The notes: generated by a model not told the origin, from the letters alone. A stretch of 64,000 nucleotides of DNA from Salipiger mangrovisoli (GCF_015223355.1 NZ_JADFFK010000005.1:186001-250000); one strand, 5' to 3'. Positions 29,220-38,123 are shown, counted from the stretch's first letter. Numbers and translations: made by a program.

Positions 29220-30161
29220 ATGGTCGAGACCGGAAGCTCGCTGCGCGACTGGCAGCCCGAACTGCGCACCCTGCGCTATTTCCTCTGCGTGGCAGAGGAA
29301 AAGAACATGACCCGCGCCTCCGAGCGACTGCGCATCGCGCAGCCCGCGCTCAGCCGGCAGATCGCCCGGCTCGAGAGCGACCTCGGCCTCAAGGTCTTCA
29401 ACCGGACCGCGCGCGGCATGGAGCTGACCGAGGCGGGCGAAATCCTGCAGCGCCGAGCCTATGCGATCATGGCGCAGATCGCGCAGGCACATCACGACGT
29501 GACCGCCCATGCGGAGAAACCGCAGGGGGTGGTGGTCGTCGGCATGCCGCCGACGCCAGGCGAGTTCATCACCCCGCCGCTGCTCTCGCGGGTGAAGGCC
29601 GAGTACCCCGAGATCGAGCTGCGCTTCGTCGAGGGCTTCTCCAACGCGCTCGAACACAAGCTCACACAGGGCGAGATCGGTCTTGCGGTGATGCATGACG
29701 CGCCCTTGCAGGATGACATCGTGACGACCGAGCTGCTCGTCGAGCATCTCAACGTGATCGGTCCCTGCGGATCGTTCGACAAGGACAGCTACACGCTGGC
29801 CGAGGCGGCGGCGATGCCGCTGATCATGCCCAGCCGGCCGAACTTCCTGCGCATCCTCGTCGACAAGCACGCCGACGAGATCGGCGCCGAGCTGAACATC
29901 GTGCAGCGCGTGGATGGCGTGTGGCACCTGAAGTCGCTGGTCCGCCACGGGCACGGGTACACCATCCTGACCTATGGCGGTGTCCTGTCCGAAGTGCAGA
30001 ACGGCACGCTCGAAGCGCGCCCGATCATCAGCCCGCAGATCGGCTGGACGCTCTGCACCGCCACCAAGGCCGACCAGCGCCGCAAGAAGGCCATCCAGGT
30101 GGTCGAGGCCCTGGTCCGCGACATTGTGGGCGAGCTCGTGGCGGCGGGGATCTGGCGTTGA
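29220..30161 (+). CDS. LysR-family transcriptional regulator
   Basis: A 313-residue regulator. The N-terminal helix-turn-helix is LRYFLCVAEEKNMTRASERL plus IAQPALSRQIARLESDLGLKVFNRT. The C-terminal half is the periplasmic-binding-like effector domain (VVVGMPPTPGEFITPPLLSRVKAEYP). AGCGGAGGGGGG before ATG 29220 is a very strong ribosome site. A TRAP/catabolic operon begins 115 bp downstream in the same direction, and the LysR is its most likely regulator. The inverted repeat CGATACC-N5-GGTATCG directly after the stop may be its operator. Confidence 0.93.
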   Translation: MVETGSSLRDWQPELRTLRYFLCVAEEKNMTRASERLRIAQPALSRQIARLESDLGLKVFNRTARGMELTEAGEILQRRAYAIMAQIAQAHHDVTAHAEKPQGVVVVGMPPTPGEFITPPLLSRVKAEYPEIELRFVEGFSNALEHKLTQGEIGLAVMHDAPLQDDIVTTELLVEHLNVIGPCGSFDKDSYTLAEAAAMPLIMPSRPNFLRILVDKHADEIGAELNIVQRVDGVWHLKSLVRHGHGYTILTYGGVLSEVQNGTLEARPIISPQIGWTLCTATKADQRRKKAIQVVEALVRDIVGELVAAGIWR

Positions 30162-30162
30162 T

Positions 30163-30181
30163 CGATACCGCAAAGGTATCG
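30163..30181 (+). promoter_or_regulatory. Inverted repeat between lysR and the TRAP operon
   Basis: CGATACC-GCAAA-GGTATCG is a perfect 7-bp inverted repeat starting 1 bp after the LysR stop codon and about 95 bp before dctP. No T-run follows. It could be a LysR operator or a weak terminator; an operator fits its position before the operon promoter. Confidence 0.45.
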
Positions 30182-30276
30182 AAGCCATGAAATAACAGTA
30201 TTTGAATCATGCCTCGCGATCACCGAGGATCGCCGCAGACGGGCTCGGAGGAGGGCCCGCAACCTTGGGAGGACAC

Positions 30277-31308
30277 ATGTCTCTGAACGCATTTCTGCGG
30301 TCGTCGGCGCTTGCGCTCGCGGCCGTGACCGGCCTTGCCGCCACGGCGCAGGCCGACACCTTCAAGTGGATCACCTTCAAGCCGCAGGGCGCCGGGGACG
30401 CGCAGGCGATCACCACGCAGTGGCTGGTGGACCAGTTCGCCGAACGCACCGGCGGCAAGCACAGCATCGAGGTCTTCTGGGGCGGCTCGGTCGCCAAGAC
30501 CGGCGAGATCCCCGAGGCGCTGGCCGCTGGCGTCGGTGACTTCGGCGACATCATCACGCCCTACTTCCCCGACCAGATGCCGCTCAACAACGCTGTGGGC
30601 TTCTTCATCCCGCAGCCGATGAACACGCTGCAGGTCGGGCAGTTCATGGAAGAGATGCACGCCACCTACCCGCAGTTCAGCGAAGAACTGGAAAGCCAGA
30701 ACATCCACGCCTTCGGCTTCCGCCCGCTCGAGGACTACGGCCTGCTCTGCACCAAGCCGGTGAAGAGCGCCGCCGATATGAAGGGCCTGCGCATCCGCTC
30801 CTACGGCTTTGCCTATCCCAAGCTGATCGAGGCGCTCGGCGCGTCGCCCGTGTCGATCGCCACCTCCGAGGCCTACGAGGCCCTGCAGCGTTCGATCATC
30901 GACTGCACCCCGATCGGCCCCGCGCTGGCGCGCGGCTGGAAGTATGACGAGGTGGCCAAGTACTACATCGAAGTGCCGCTCGGCGCCTCCTTCGGCCACC
31001 TGCTGGCGATGAACCTCGACAGCTACAACGGCATGGATGACGAGACCCGCGCCGTCGTGGACCAGCTCGGCAAGGATTACCTCGTGGAATACGCGCGCGT
31101 GGTGGACGAGGACGCCGCCCGCGTGCGCGAGCTGTGGAAAGGCGATCTCGGCGTCGAGGTGATCCCCTTCCCGAAAGAGGAGCTGCTCGGCGTGCTCGAA
31201 GATGCCGGCGTCAAGGACGTGCGGCAGGAGTGGATCGACAAGGCAAACGGGCTTGGCGTTCCTGCCGACGAGATCGTCAAGAACTTCGAGTTCGACACCC
31301 CGTCCTGA
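30277..31308 (+). CDS. TRAP transporter solute-binding protein (DctP family)
   Basis: A 343-residue periplasmic binding protein with signal peptide MSLNAFLRSSALALAAVTGLAATAQA. DctP features: FKPQGAGDAQAITTQWLVDQFAERTGGKHSIEVFWGGSVAKTGEI, and the ligand-carboxylate arginine region MKGLRIRSYGFAYPKLIEALGASPVSIATSEAYEALQRSIID. Most such proteins bind organic acids through this arginine. GGAGG 6 bp before the ATG at 30277 fixes the start. It is the first gene of an operon that continues to 37235. A long hairpin separates it from dctQ. Confidence 0.95.
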   Translation: MSLNAFLRSSALALAAVTGLAATAQADTFKWITFKPQGAGDAQAITTQWLVDQFAERTGGKHSIEVFWGGSVAKTGEIPEALAAGVGDFGDIITPYFPDQMPLNNAVGFFIPQPMNTLQVGQFMEEMHATYPQFSEELESQNIHAFGFRPLEDYGLLCTKPVKSAADMKGLRIRSYGFAYPKLIEALGASPVSIATSEAYEALQRSIIDCTPIGPALARGWKYDEVAKYYIEVPLGASFGHLLAMNLDSYNGMDDETRAVVDQLGKDYLVEYARVVDEDAARVRELWKGDLGVEVIPFPKEELLGVLEDAGVKDVRQEWIDKANGLGVPADEIVKNFEFDTPS

Positions 31309-31321
31309 CCCGGACGTGACC

Positions 31322-31356
31322 GGTCCCGCGCCAAAGCCTATCCCCGGCGCGGGACC
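31322..31356 (+). terminator. Hairpin between dctP and dctQ (first TRAP operon)
   Basis: GGTCCCGCGCC and GGCGCGGGACC form a perfect 11-bp stem with a 13-nt loop, 14 bp after the dctP stop. No T-run follows. Such hairpins commonly stabilise the binding-protein mRNA or partly terminate, giving more DctP than membrane subunits. Confidence 0.65.
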
Positions 31357-31379
31357 TCCCCCTCGCGAGAGTTCCCAAG

Positions 31380-31904
31380 ATGCAAACGCTTGAAACCCTG
31401 CGCCGCCGCTACGGCGCATTCCTGTCGCTGTGCGGCACAGCCGCCGGGGTGCTGATCTTTGCGGTGATGCTGCTGGTCGTCGCCAACGTGGTGATGCGCT
31501 ACGCCTTCAACCAGCCGGTCGCCGGCACGCTCGAGCTGACCGAAAGCGCGCTGCCGCTGATCATCTTCCTGTCGCTGGCGATGACCCAGATGCATGGCGG
31601 CCACATCAAGGTGGTGTTGCTGACCCAACGCCTGCCGCAGGGCCTCGCACGCGGAGCCAAGGTGCTGGCGATGCTGGCGGGCTGCGTGCTCTTCGCCTGG
31701 GCCGCCTACGCGGGCTGGCTGATGGCGGCCAAGAGCTTCGCCATCGGCGAGCTCGAACGCGGCTCGATCCGCTTCCCGATCTGGCCGATCAAATTCGCGA
31801 TCTGCTTCGGCCTCGCGCTGCTGGCGATCCAGTACCTGCTCGACGCGATCTGGGTGGCGCTGGGCGGAACTCTCAAAGACGACTCTGATGAGGTGATGGA
31901 ATGA
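31380..31904 (+). CDS. TRAP transporter small membrane subunit (DctQ family)
   Basis: A 174-residue protein with four hydrophobic segments (AAGVLIFAVMLLVVANVVMRYAF; LELTESALPLIIFLSLAMTQMHGGHIKV; VLAMLAGCVLFAWAAYAGWLM; FAICFGLALLAIQYLLDAIWVAL). VMRYAFNQPVAGTLELTE is the DctQ pattern (R-Y-x-F…W/T-x-E). It pairs with the large DctM channel subunit, whose ATG overlaps this stop by 4 bp. Confidence 0.93.
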   Translation: MQTLETLRRRYGAFLSLCGTAAGVLIFAVMLLVVANVVMRYAFNQPVAGTLELTESALPLIIFLSLAMTQMHGGHIKVVLLTQRLPQGLARGAKVLAMLAGCVLFAWAAYAGWLMAAKSFAIGELERGSIRFPIWPIKFAICFGLALLAIQYLLDAIWVALGGTLKDDSDEVME

Positions 31905-33211
31905 GCTCGCTCCTGATTGGCGGGATTGGTGCGGCCGCGCTGTTCGGCGGCATCCTGCTGGGCATCAACGTGATGGTGGTGCTGGGCCTCGTGGGCGCTT
32001 TCGGCCTTGCCTCGCTCGTCGGCTTCAAGGCCGCGACGGCGATCCTCGGCACCGTCTTCTTCGACACCACCCACAGCTTCCACTTCTCGGTCATCCCGCT
32101 GTTCCTGCTCATGGGCTTCTTCGCCATGCGCGCAGGCCTCGGCGAGGACCTTTTCGAAGCCACCACCAAGTGGCTCGGCAACCTGCGCGGCGGCCTCGCG
32201 ATCTCGACGACGCTCGGCGCTGCGGCCTTCGGCGCGGCCTCGGGCTCGTCGGTGGGCACGGCGACGGTCTTCACCAAGCTGGCGCTGCCGCAGATGCTCG
32301 ACCGGGGCTACGACAAGAGCCTCGCCTCGGCCTCGATCGCCATCGCGGGCACCTTGGCGGTGATGATCCCGCCCTCGGCGCTGGTGGTGGTCTACGGCAT
32401 CCTCACCGACAGCTCGATCGGCGCGCTGCTCATCGCCGGCTTCATCCCCGGCATCGTCTTCGCGCTGGTGCTCTGCCTCGCCATCTGGCTGACCGTGCTG
32501 CGCAACCCGTCCCTTGCGCCGCAGGAGAGCTACAGCTTCACCCTGCGCGAGAAGATCGCCTCGTTGCGGCTGGCCGGTCCGCTGGTGCTGATCATCCTGC
32601 TGATCGTGGTGGGACTCTATGTCGGCATCTTCACCCCGACCGAAGCCGGCGGTATCGGTGCCTTCGCCACCTTCCTGCTGGCGATCGTCCGGCACCGCGG
32701 GCTGGGCGGCGTCGAGCTGCGCAAGACGCTGCTCGAGACCATCCAGACCACGGCGATGATCTTCGGCATCCTGATCTGCGCGCTGGTCTTCTCGAAGTTC
32801 CTCGCGCTCTCGGGCGTGGCCAACGCGGTGGGCGGCTACCTGACCGGGCTCGACGTCAACCGCTGGGTGATCGTGCTTCTGGTCTCGCTGATCTACCTCG
32901 CGCTGGGGATGATGATGGACGCGCCCGCGCTGCTGGCCATCACCCTGCCGATCACCCACCCGGTGATGATGAACCTCGGCTTCGATCCGATCTGGTTCGG
33001 CATCTTCGTGGTGCTGCTGGTCGAGATCGGTGCAGTGACGCCACCGGTGGGGATCAACTGCTTCGTGGTGCAATCGGCCTCGAACGGGCGGGTCACGCTG
33101 GAGCAGGTGTTCAAGGGGCTGCTGCCCTTCGTGCTGGCGGGCTTCGCCATGCTGATCCTGCTGTGCCTGATCCCGCAGATCGCCCTCTTCCTGCCGGAGA
33201 CGATGCTATGA
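31901..33211 (+). CDS. TRAP transporter large permease subunit (DctM family)
   Basis: A 436-residue inner-membrane protein with about twelve hydrophobic segments, the sodium-driven channel of the TRAP system. Family motifs are IPLFLLMGFFAMRAGLGEDLF, the GxxSGSSVGTATVF segment before helix 4, IAGTLAVMIPPSALVVVYGILT and VEIGAVTPPVGINCFVVQSA near the end. It overlaps dctQ (ATGA) and its own stop overlaps the next gene in the same way, so it is the hinge between transport and enzyme genes in this operon. Confidence 0.95.
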   Translation: MSSLLIGGIGAAALFGGILLGINVMVVLGLVGAFGLASLVGFKAATAILGTVFFDTTHSFHFSVIPLFLLMGFFAMRAGLGEDLFEATTKWLGNLRGGLAISTTLGAAAFGAASGSSVGTATVFTKLALPQMLDRGYDKSLASASIAIAGTLAVMIPPSALVVVYGILTDSSIGALLIAGFIPGIVFALVLCLAIWLTVLRNPSLAPQESYSFTLREKIASLRLAGPLVLIILLIVVGLYVGIFTPTEAGGIGAFATFLLAIVRHRGLGGVELRKTLLETIQTTAMIFGILICALVFSKFLALSGVANAVGGYLTGLDVNRWVIVLLVSLIYLALGMMMDAPALLAITLPITHPVMMNLGFDPIWFGIFVVLLVEIGAVTPPVGINCFVVQSASNGRVTLEQVFKGLLPFVLAGFAMLILLCLIPQIALFLPETML

Positions 33212-33864
33212 GCATGACCCTCGACAAACCCCTCGCGCTCTGCGGCGCGGGGGACGGCGGCCGGGCGATCCTGCGCACGACGCTGACCTCTCCCTACGGC
33301 CGCAAGGTGCGCATGGCGGCGCAGGTGCTGGGGCTCTCGGAGCGGATCGAACTGGTCCCCGCCGACACCCGCGATCCCTCGGACGACCTGCGCGCGCAGA
33401 ACCCGCTGGGCAAGATGCCCTGCCTGATGACCGACGGCGAGACACTCTACGACAGCCGGGTGATCCTCGAGTTCCTCGACACGCTCGCCGAGGGGCGCGG
33501 CATCCTCCCGCGTGAAGGCCGCGAACGGTTTCACTGCCTGACGCAGGCCTGCCTCGCGGACGGGGTGACCGATGCGGCGCTGTTGATGGTCTACGAGGGC
33601 CGTTTCCGCGGGGCGGAGAAGATCTCGGAGGAGTGGCTGGCCCACCAGCGCGGCAAGGTCGAGCGCGGCCTTTCGGCGCTCGCCGCCCAGCCCCCGGACC
33701 CGGCCCGCACCGACGCGGCGGCGATCTCGCTGGCCTGCACACTCGGCTATCTCGACTGGCGCGCGCCCGTCACCTGGCGCGACCGCTGGCCGGAACTTGC
33801 AACCTGGCTCGACCGCTTCGCGTCCGCCGAACCCGCCTTCAAGGCCACGGAGGCCCCGACATGA
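33208..33864 (+). CDS. Glutathione S-transferase-like protein in catabolic operon
   Basis: A 218-residue protein with a GST fold: TTLTSPYGRKVRMAAQVLG (thioredoxin-like N-terminal strand and helix), NPLGKMPCLMTDG (cis-Pro loop), LYDSRVILEFLDTLAEG (D-S-R-V-I variant of the glutathione-binding E/D-S motif), and an all-helical C-terminal domain. Overlap with dctM is ATGA, and its own stop overlaps the next gene. In this operon it could isomerise or open a ring or double-bond intermediate as maleylpyruvate/maleylacetoacetate isomerases do; that is inference. The short N-terminal extension (MSMTLDKPLALCGAGDGGRA) is unusual for a GST. Confidence 0.82.
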   Translation: MSMTLDKPLALCGAGDGGRAILRTTLTSPYGRKVRMAAQVLGLSERIELVPADTRDPSDDLRAQNPLGKMPCLMTDGETLYDSRVILEFLDTLAEGRGILPREGRERFHCLTQACLADGVTDAALLMVYEGRFRGAEKISEEWLAHQRGKVERGLSALAAQPPDPARTDAAAISLACTLGYLDWRAPVTWRDRWPELATWLDRFASAEPAFKATEAPT

Positions 33865-34424
33865 CCGACTGGCCCAAACAGCGCCTCGCCGCCCCGGACC
33901 CCAAGACCTACACCGCCCGCCAGCGCGAGATCCACGAGGCCATCGCCTCCGGGCCGCGCGGCGGCGTGCGCGGCCCGCTGGCGGTCTGGCTGCACCGCCC
34001 GGAACTTGCCGCCAAGGCGCAGGAACTGGGGCGGTACTGCCGCTATGACAGCGCACTCGAGCCGAGACTGAGTGAACTGGCGATCCTCACCATGGCCCGT
34101 CACTGGAGCGCCGAATACGAGTGGTTCGCGCACAAGCCGCCGGCGCTGAAGGCGGGCCTCGCACCCGAGTTGGTCGAGGCGCTGCGCACCGGAACCGAGC
34201 CGCCCTACGCCGATGACGAAGAGCGCGTGACCCATCAGGTCGCCGTCTCCGTGCTGACCACCAACGCCGTGCCCGATGCGCTTTACGCCGAGGCCGAGGC
34301 GGTGCTGGGCACCCAGCGGCTCGTCGATCTGGTGGCGGTGATCGGCTACTACACGCTGATCTCCGCCACGCTCAACGTGTTCCGCATCTCCCCGCCTCAG
34401 GACGCGCCGAAGGAGCTGACATGA
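33861..34424 (+). CDS. Carboxymuconolactone decarboxylase-like (AhpD-fold) protein
   Basis: A 187-residue protein of the carboxymuconolactone decarboxylase/AhpD superfamily. The core helices are RYDSALEPRLSELAILTMARHWSAEYEWFAHKP and RLVDLVAVIGYYTLISATLNVFRI. The catalytic C-x-x-C of AhpD is absent (there is no Cys pair after the E-L-A-I segment), which speaks for the decarboxylase/lactone branch rather than a peroxidase reductant. Coupled by 4-bp overlaps on both sides. It is probably an enzyme of ring-fission product metabolism for whatever the TRAP system imports. Confidence 0.87.
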   Translation: MTDWPKQRLAAPDPKTYTARQREIHEAIASGPRGGVRGPLAVWLHRPELAAKAQELGRYCRYDSALEPRLSELAILTMARHWSAEYEWFAHKPPALKAGLAPELVEALRTGTEPPYADDEERVTHQVAVSVLTTNAVPDALYAEAEAVLGTQRLVDLVAVIGYYTLISATLNVFRISPPQDAPKELT

Positions 34425-35299
34425 ACGACGCCCCCATCACCTGGAACCCGGACCGCAGCGCGCCCACGCTGACCCTGCCCAAGGGGGCCACCGACTGTCA
34501 CGTGCATGTCTTCGGCCCGACTTCGCGTTTCCCCTACGCGCCCGAGAGCGGCTTCAAGCCCGGCGACGCGCCCAAGGAAGAGCTTTTCGCGCTGCATGAC
34601 ATGCTGGGCGTCGACCGCTGCGTGATCGTGCAGTCCGGCTGCCACGGGCATGACAACTCGGTGGTCGCCGATGCCATCGCTGCGCGCCCGGGCCGCTACC
34701 TCGGCATCGCGCTGGCCCCGCCGGACATCCCGGACGCGCGGATCACCGAGTTGCACACGCAGGGATTCCGCGGTGTGCGCTTCAACTACATGTCCCACCT
34801 TGCCCCCGGCGCCACCCACGACCAGCTGCGCGCGCTCGCGCCGCGGCTCGCACGGCACGGCTGGCAGCTGCTGATCCACATGGAGGCCAAGCTCATCGCC
34901 GAACTTGCGCCGGTGCTCGCCGAGCTGCCCTGCCCGGTGGTGATCGACCACATGGGCCGGATCGACGCCAGCCTCGGGATGGATCAGGCACCGTTTCAGG
35001 AGCTGATCCGGCTGGGCGAGAAGGACCACGTCTGGCTCAAGGTTTCGGGCTCCGAGCGCTGCTCCGTGCAGGAGCCGCCCTATGCCGACGCCACGCCCTT
35101 TGCCGCGAAGCTGGTCGACCTCTACCCCGAGCGCACCATCTGGGGCACCGACTGGCCGCATCCGAACTTCCGCGCCGCGCCGCCGGATGACGGAATTCTG
35201 GTCGATACGCTGAAGGTGATTGCCCCCACCGAAGACGCGCTTCAGCGCCTGCTCGTGGACAACCCGGCGCGGCTTTACGATTTCGGAGACAACGCATGA
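34421..35299 (+). CDS. Amidohydrolase, LigI-like (2-pyrone-4,6-dicarboxylate lactonase family)
   Basis: A 292-residue TIM-barrel hydrolase. GATDCHVHVFGPTSRFPYAP is the D-C/T-H-V/C-H-V-F metal-site start typical of LigI and related lactonases; MDHMGR-like segment PVVIDHMGRID and the C-terminal IWGTDWPHPN with catalytic Asp complete the site. LigI-type enzymes hydrolyse lactones such as 2-pyrone-4,6-dicarboxylate, often without a bound metal. The operon context (TRAP importer, decarboxylase-like protein) agrees with aromatic or lactone catabolism. The exact substrate is unknown. Start and stop are both coupled to neighbours by 4 bp. Confidence 0.88.
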   Translation: MNDAPITWNPDRSAPTLTLPKGATDCHVHVFGPTSRFPYAPESGFKPGDAPKEELFALHDMLGVDRCVIVQSGCHGHDNSVVADAIAARPGRYLGIALAPPDIPDARITELHTQGFRGVRFNYMSHLAPGATHDQLRALAPRLARHGWQLLIHMEAKLIAELAPVLAELPCPVVIDHMGRIDASLGMDQAPFQELIRLGEKDHVWLKVSGSERCSVQEPPYADATPFAAKLVDLYPERTIWGTDWPHPNFRAAPPDDGILVDTLKVIAPTEDALQRLLVDNPARLYDFGDNA

Positions 35300-36096
35300 C
35301 CCGGCGTCTCGAAGGCAAGGTCGCCATCATCACCGGCGCGGGTTGCGTCGGTCCGGGCTGGGGCAATGGCCGCGCCGCCTGCGTCCGCTTCGCCGAGGAA
35401 GGCGCGAAGATCTTCGCGGTCGACCTGCGCGTCGACACGATGGAAGAGACCCTGACCCGCACCCGCGACGCGGGCGGCGAGGTGGAACCCTACCTCTGCG
35501 ACGTGACCGACCGCGCCAGCGTCGAGGCCATGGTGGCGGCCTGTCTCGCGCGCTTCGGCAGGGTCGACATTCTGGTCAACAACGTCGGCGGCTCGTTCAA
35601 GGGCGGCGCGGCGCAGCTGTCCGAGGAAGACTGGGACCGGCAGATGGACTTCAACCTGAAGTCCGTCTTCCTGACCTGCAAGTCGGTGCTGCCCCACATG
35701 GAGACGCAGGGCTCGGGTGCGATCGTCAACACCTCCTCGACCTCGGGCACCCGCTGGACCGGCGCGGCGCAGGTCGCCTACGCCTCGTCGAAGGCGGCGG
35801 TGATCCAGTTCGGCAAGGTCACCGCGGTCGAATACGCGGCCAAGGGCGTGCGGGTGAACACCGTGGTGCCGGGGCAGCTGCACACGCCGATGGTCGAGGC
35901 GCGGCTGGCGGGCCAGCGCGCGGGCGGCGACGTCGACGCGCTGCTGGCGCAGCGGCTGGCGCGGATCCCGATGGGCTGGATGGGCGACGGGCGCGACACG
36001 GCGAACGCGGCGCTCTTTCTCGCCTCGGACGAGGCGCGCTTCATCACCGGCACCGAGATCGTCGTCGACGGCGGCATGTCGGTGCGCTGCGACTGA
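35296..36096 (+). CDS. Short-chain dehydrogenase/reductase
   Basis: A 266-residue NAD(P)-dependent classical SDR. The cofactor motif is ITGAGCVGPGWGNGRA, longer than the usual TGxxxGxG through an inserted CVGPGW; D in FAVDLRVD suggests NAD preference. NNVGG is the structural NNAG variant. The catalytic Ser is in NTSSTSG and the YxxxK motif is YASSK. It oxidises a hydroxyl or reduces a ketone in the pathway of this operon. Its stop overlaps the CoA-transferase start by 1 bp. Confidence 0.93.
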   Translation: MTRRLEGKVAIITGAGCVGPGWGNGRAACVRFAEEGAKIFAVDLRVDTMEETLTRTRDAGGEVEPYLCDVTDRASVEAMVAACLARFGRVDILVNNVGGSFKGGAAQLSEEDWDRQMDFNLKSVFLTCKSVLPHMETQGSGAIVNTSSTSGTRWTGAAQVAYASSKAAVIQFGKVTAVEYAAKGVRVNTVVPGQLHTPMVEARLAGQRAGGDVDALLAQRLARIPMGWMGDGRDTANAALFLASDEARFITGTEIVVDGGMSVRCD

Positions 36097-37235
36097 TGGG
36101 CGGCGCGCTCGAACGGCTGCGGGTGATCGACACCACCCACGTGCTGGCAGGCCCCTTCGCGGCCTACCAGCTTGGCGTCCTGGGCGCGGATGTCATCAAG
36201 ATCGAGGATCCGAACGATCCCGATCAGGCCCGCATGCAGGGCAGCGACCCGGCGCTGACCGATGCCGCTATGGGCACGGCCTTTCTGGCGCAGGGGTCCA
36301 ACAAGCGCTGCATGGCGCTGGACCTGAAAACACCGGAAGGACGCGACGCACTTCTGGCGCTCGTCGAGGGGGCCGACGTCTTTGTCGAGAACTACCGCCC
36401 CGGCGCTTTCGAGGCGCTTGGGCTAGGATACGACGCACTCTCCGCGCGCAATCCGGGGCTGGTCTACTGCTCGATCTCGGCCTTCGGTGCCACCGGGCCG
36501 CGCCGCGCGCAGACCGGCTACGACAACGTCATCCAGGCCTTCTGCGGCATGATGGCGATGACCGGCACCGGGGACAGCGGCCCGCTCAGATGCGGCGCGC
36601 CGGTGATCGACTATGCCACCGGCACCACCGCCGCCTTCGCCATCACCGCCGCGCTTCTGCACCGCGCGCGAACCGGGCGCGGCCAGCACGTGGACGTCTC
36701 GATGCTCGACGTGGCGCTGATGCTGATGAGCGCGCCGCTCACCGGCTACCTGTGGAACGGCGCGCATCCGCAGCCTGCGGGCAACGATTTCTTCTTCGCC
36801 ACGCTCGGCTGCTACGACACGGCGGACGAGCCGCTGATGATCGCCGCCTCGAACCTTGGGCAGCAGGAGCGGCTGTGGCGTCTGCTCGGCCATCCCGAGA
36901 TGATCCAGAGCGAGAACAACGCCCGGATCGCGGCGCATGCCCGGGAAAAGGCGCTGCTGGCCGAGATCTTCGCCACCCGCCCCGCCGCCGCGTGGGAGGA
37001 GCGCCTGCTCGCCGCCCGCATCCCCGCCGCGCGGGTGCGGCGGCTGGAAGAGGCCCTGGCCGACCCGCAGATCGCGGCGCGCGGCGTGCTGGCCACGAAC
37101 GAAGGCTGGGGAGCACAGGCCCAAGGGCTGAGAGTTCCGCTGGCTGGCTTCACCCTGTCCGAGACACCCCCCAAGCTGCGCAGCGCCCCGCAAGCGGTCG
37201 GCGCGCAGGGGTCGTGCTGCCGCTGGCACGATTGA
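36096..37235 (+). CDS. Class III CoA-transferase (CaiB/BaiF family)
   Basis: A 379-residue enzyme that moves CoA between carboxylic acids. Family text: LRVIDTTHVLAGPFAAYQLGVLGADVIKIEDP, FVENYRPGAFEALGLGYDAL, LVYCSISAFGATGP, and catalytic Asp172 in GAPVIDYATG. The ending GSCCRWHD with two adjacent cysteines is not typical. It is the last gene of the operon and probably activates the substrate or an intermediate acid as CoA ester. The stop is followed 21 bp later by the end of the convergent RpiR gene. Confidence 0.94.
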   Translation: MGGALERLRVIDTTHVLAGPFAAYQLGVLGADVIKIEDPNDPDQARMQGSDPALTDAAMGTAFLAQGSNKRCMALDLKTPEGRDALLALVEGADVFVENYRPGAFEALGLGYDALSARNPGLVYCSISAFGATGPRRAQTGYDNVIQAFCGMMAMTGTGDSGPLRCGAPVIDYATGTTAAFAITAALLHRARTGRGQHVDVSMLDVALMLMSAPLTGYLWNGAHPQPAGNDFFFATLGCYDTADEPLMIAASNLGQQERLWRLLGHPEMIQSENNARIAAHAREKALLAEIFATRPAAAWEERLLAARIPAARVRRLEEALADPQIAARGVLATNEGWGAQAQGLRVPLAGFTLSETPPKLRSAPQAVGAQGSCCRWHD

Positions 37236-37256
37236 TCCGCGGCGCGCGGCGACGGC

Positions 37257-38123
37257 TCAGAATATCCCGATGCGCTGCGCCAGCCGCTTCCAGTCGCGCA
37301 TCCGCGCATCCATGTCGCGACCCGAACCATGGGCCGTGGCGTGGATCAGCAGGCTGGTCGCCGCGGTGAGGCCAAGCAGCGATTCAAGGAACAGGCCGGT
37401 CTTCGACGGCGTGTTGATCACCGCGTCGGTCACCTCATGCGCCCAGTGGCAATACTCGTCGGTGACCACCACCACCGAGCGGCCCTGCTCGCGCGCCATG
37501 CGCGCCAGCGTTTCGCTTTCAGCGGCATAGGGGATGACATCGATGATCAGCAGGCAACTGCCGCCCGGTGCCGGCGGGTCGAGCCATTCCGAGAGCATGC
37601 TGTCATGCCCCGACAGGAAGCGCACGCGGGGGCGCGCCAGCGCCAGTCGCCGCGCCGTGTCCTCGCCCAGCCCGCGCACGGTCTGGAAGCCGGTGACATA
37701 GACCTCCTCGGCCTCGCCGAGATAGCGCTCCGCGGCCTGAAAGGCGGGCGTGTTGATCTTGGCGTAGACCGTGCTGACCGCGCGCAACTCGGCGTTCATC
37801 TGCTCCTGCCAGTCGCCCGGCAGCTCGGCGGTGTCCCCGGCAAGGCTTTCTCCGGTGACCGAGTAGCGGTGCCGCAGCATCGCCTTGAACTCCTTCATCC
37901 CGGCACAGCCGAAACGGCGCAGCATCCGGCCGACGGTGATCTCGGCCACCCCCGCCTTCTGCGCGATGGACTTGCCGGTCTCGAAGGAGATCGAGTTGAG
38001 GTTCAGAAGAAAGTACTGCGCGACCTTTGCCTCCTGCTTGGGCAGCGCGGCCATTCCCTCTTCGACTCTGCTCACAAAATCATCGATCGGCGCCTCGGCA
38101 TAGGACGCAAAGCCGTGTGACAT
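37257..38123 (-). CDS. RpiR/MurR-family transcriptional regulator
   Basis: A 288-residue regulator with an N-terminal RpiR helix-turn-helix (residues about 10-85, ETGKSIAQKAGVAEITVGRM) and a C-terminal SIS domain (about 125-260, EVYVTGFQTVRGLGEDTARRLA and LIIDVIPYAAESETLARMAREQGRSVVVVTD) that normally senses a sugar phosphate or related ligand. It is divergent from the ABC importer starting at 38235, separated by 111 bp, and is the likely local regulator. SIS regulators controlling polyamine-type importers are not the commonest arrangement. Confidence 0.93.
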   Translation of the reverse strand: MSHGFASYAEAPIDDFVSRVEEGMAALPKQEAKVAQYFLLNLNSISFETGKSIAQKAGVAEITVGRMLRRFGCAGMKEFKAMLRHRYSVTGESLAGDTAELPGDWQEQMNAELRAVSTVYAKINTPAFQAAERYLGEAEEVYVTGFQTVRGLGEDTARRLALARPRVRFLSGHDSMLSEWLDPPAPGGSCLLIIDVIPYAAESETLARMAREQGRSVVVVTDEYCHWAHEVTDAVINTPSKTGLFLESLLGLTAATSLLIHATAHGSGRDMDARMRDWKRLAQRIGIF

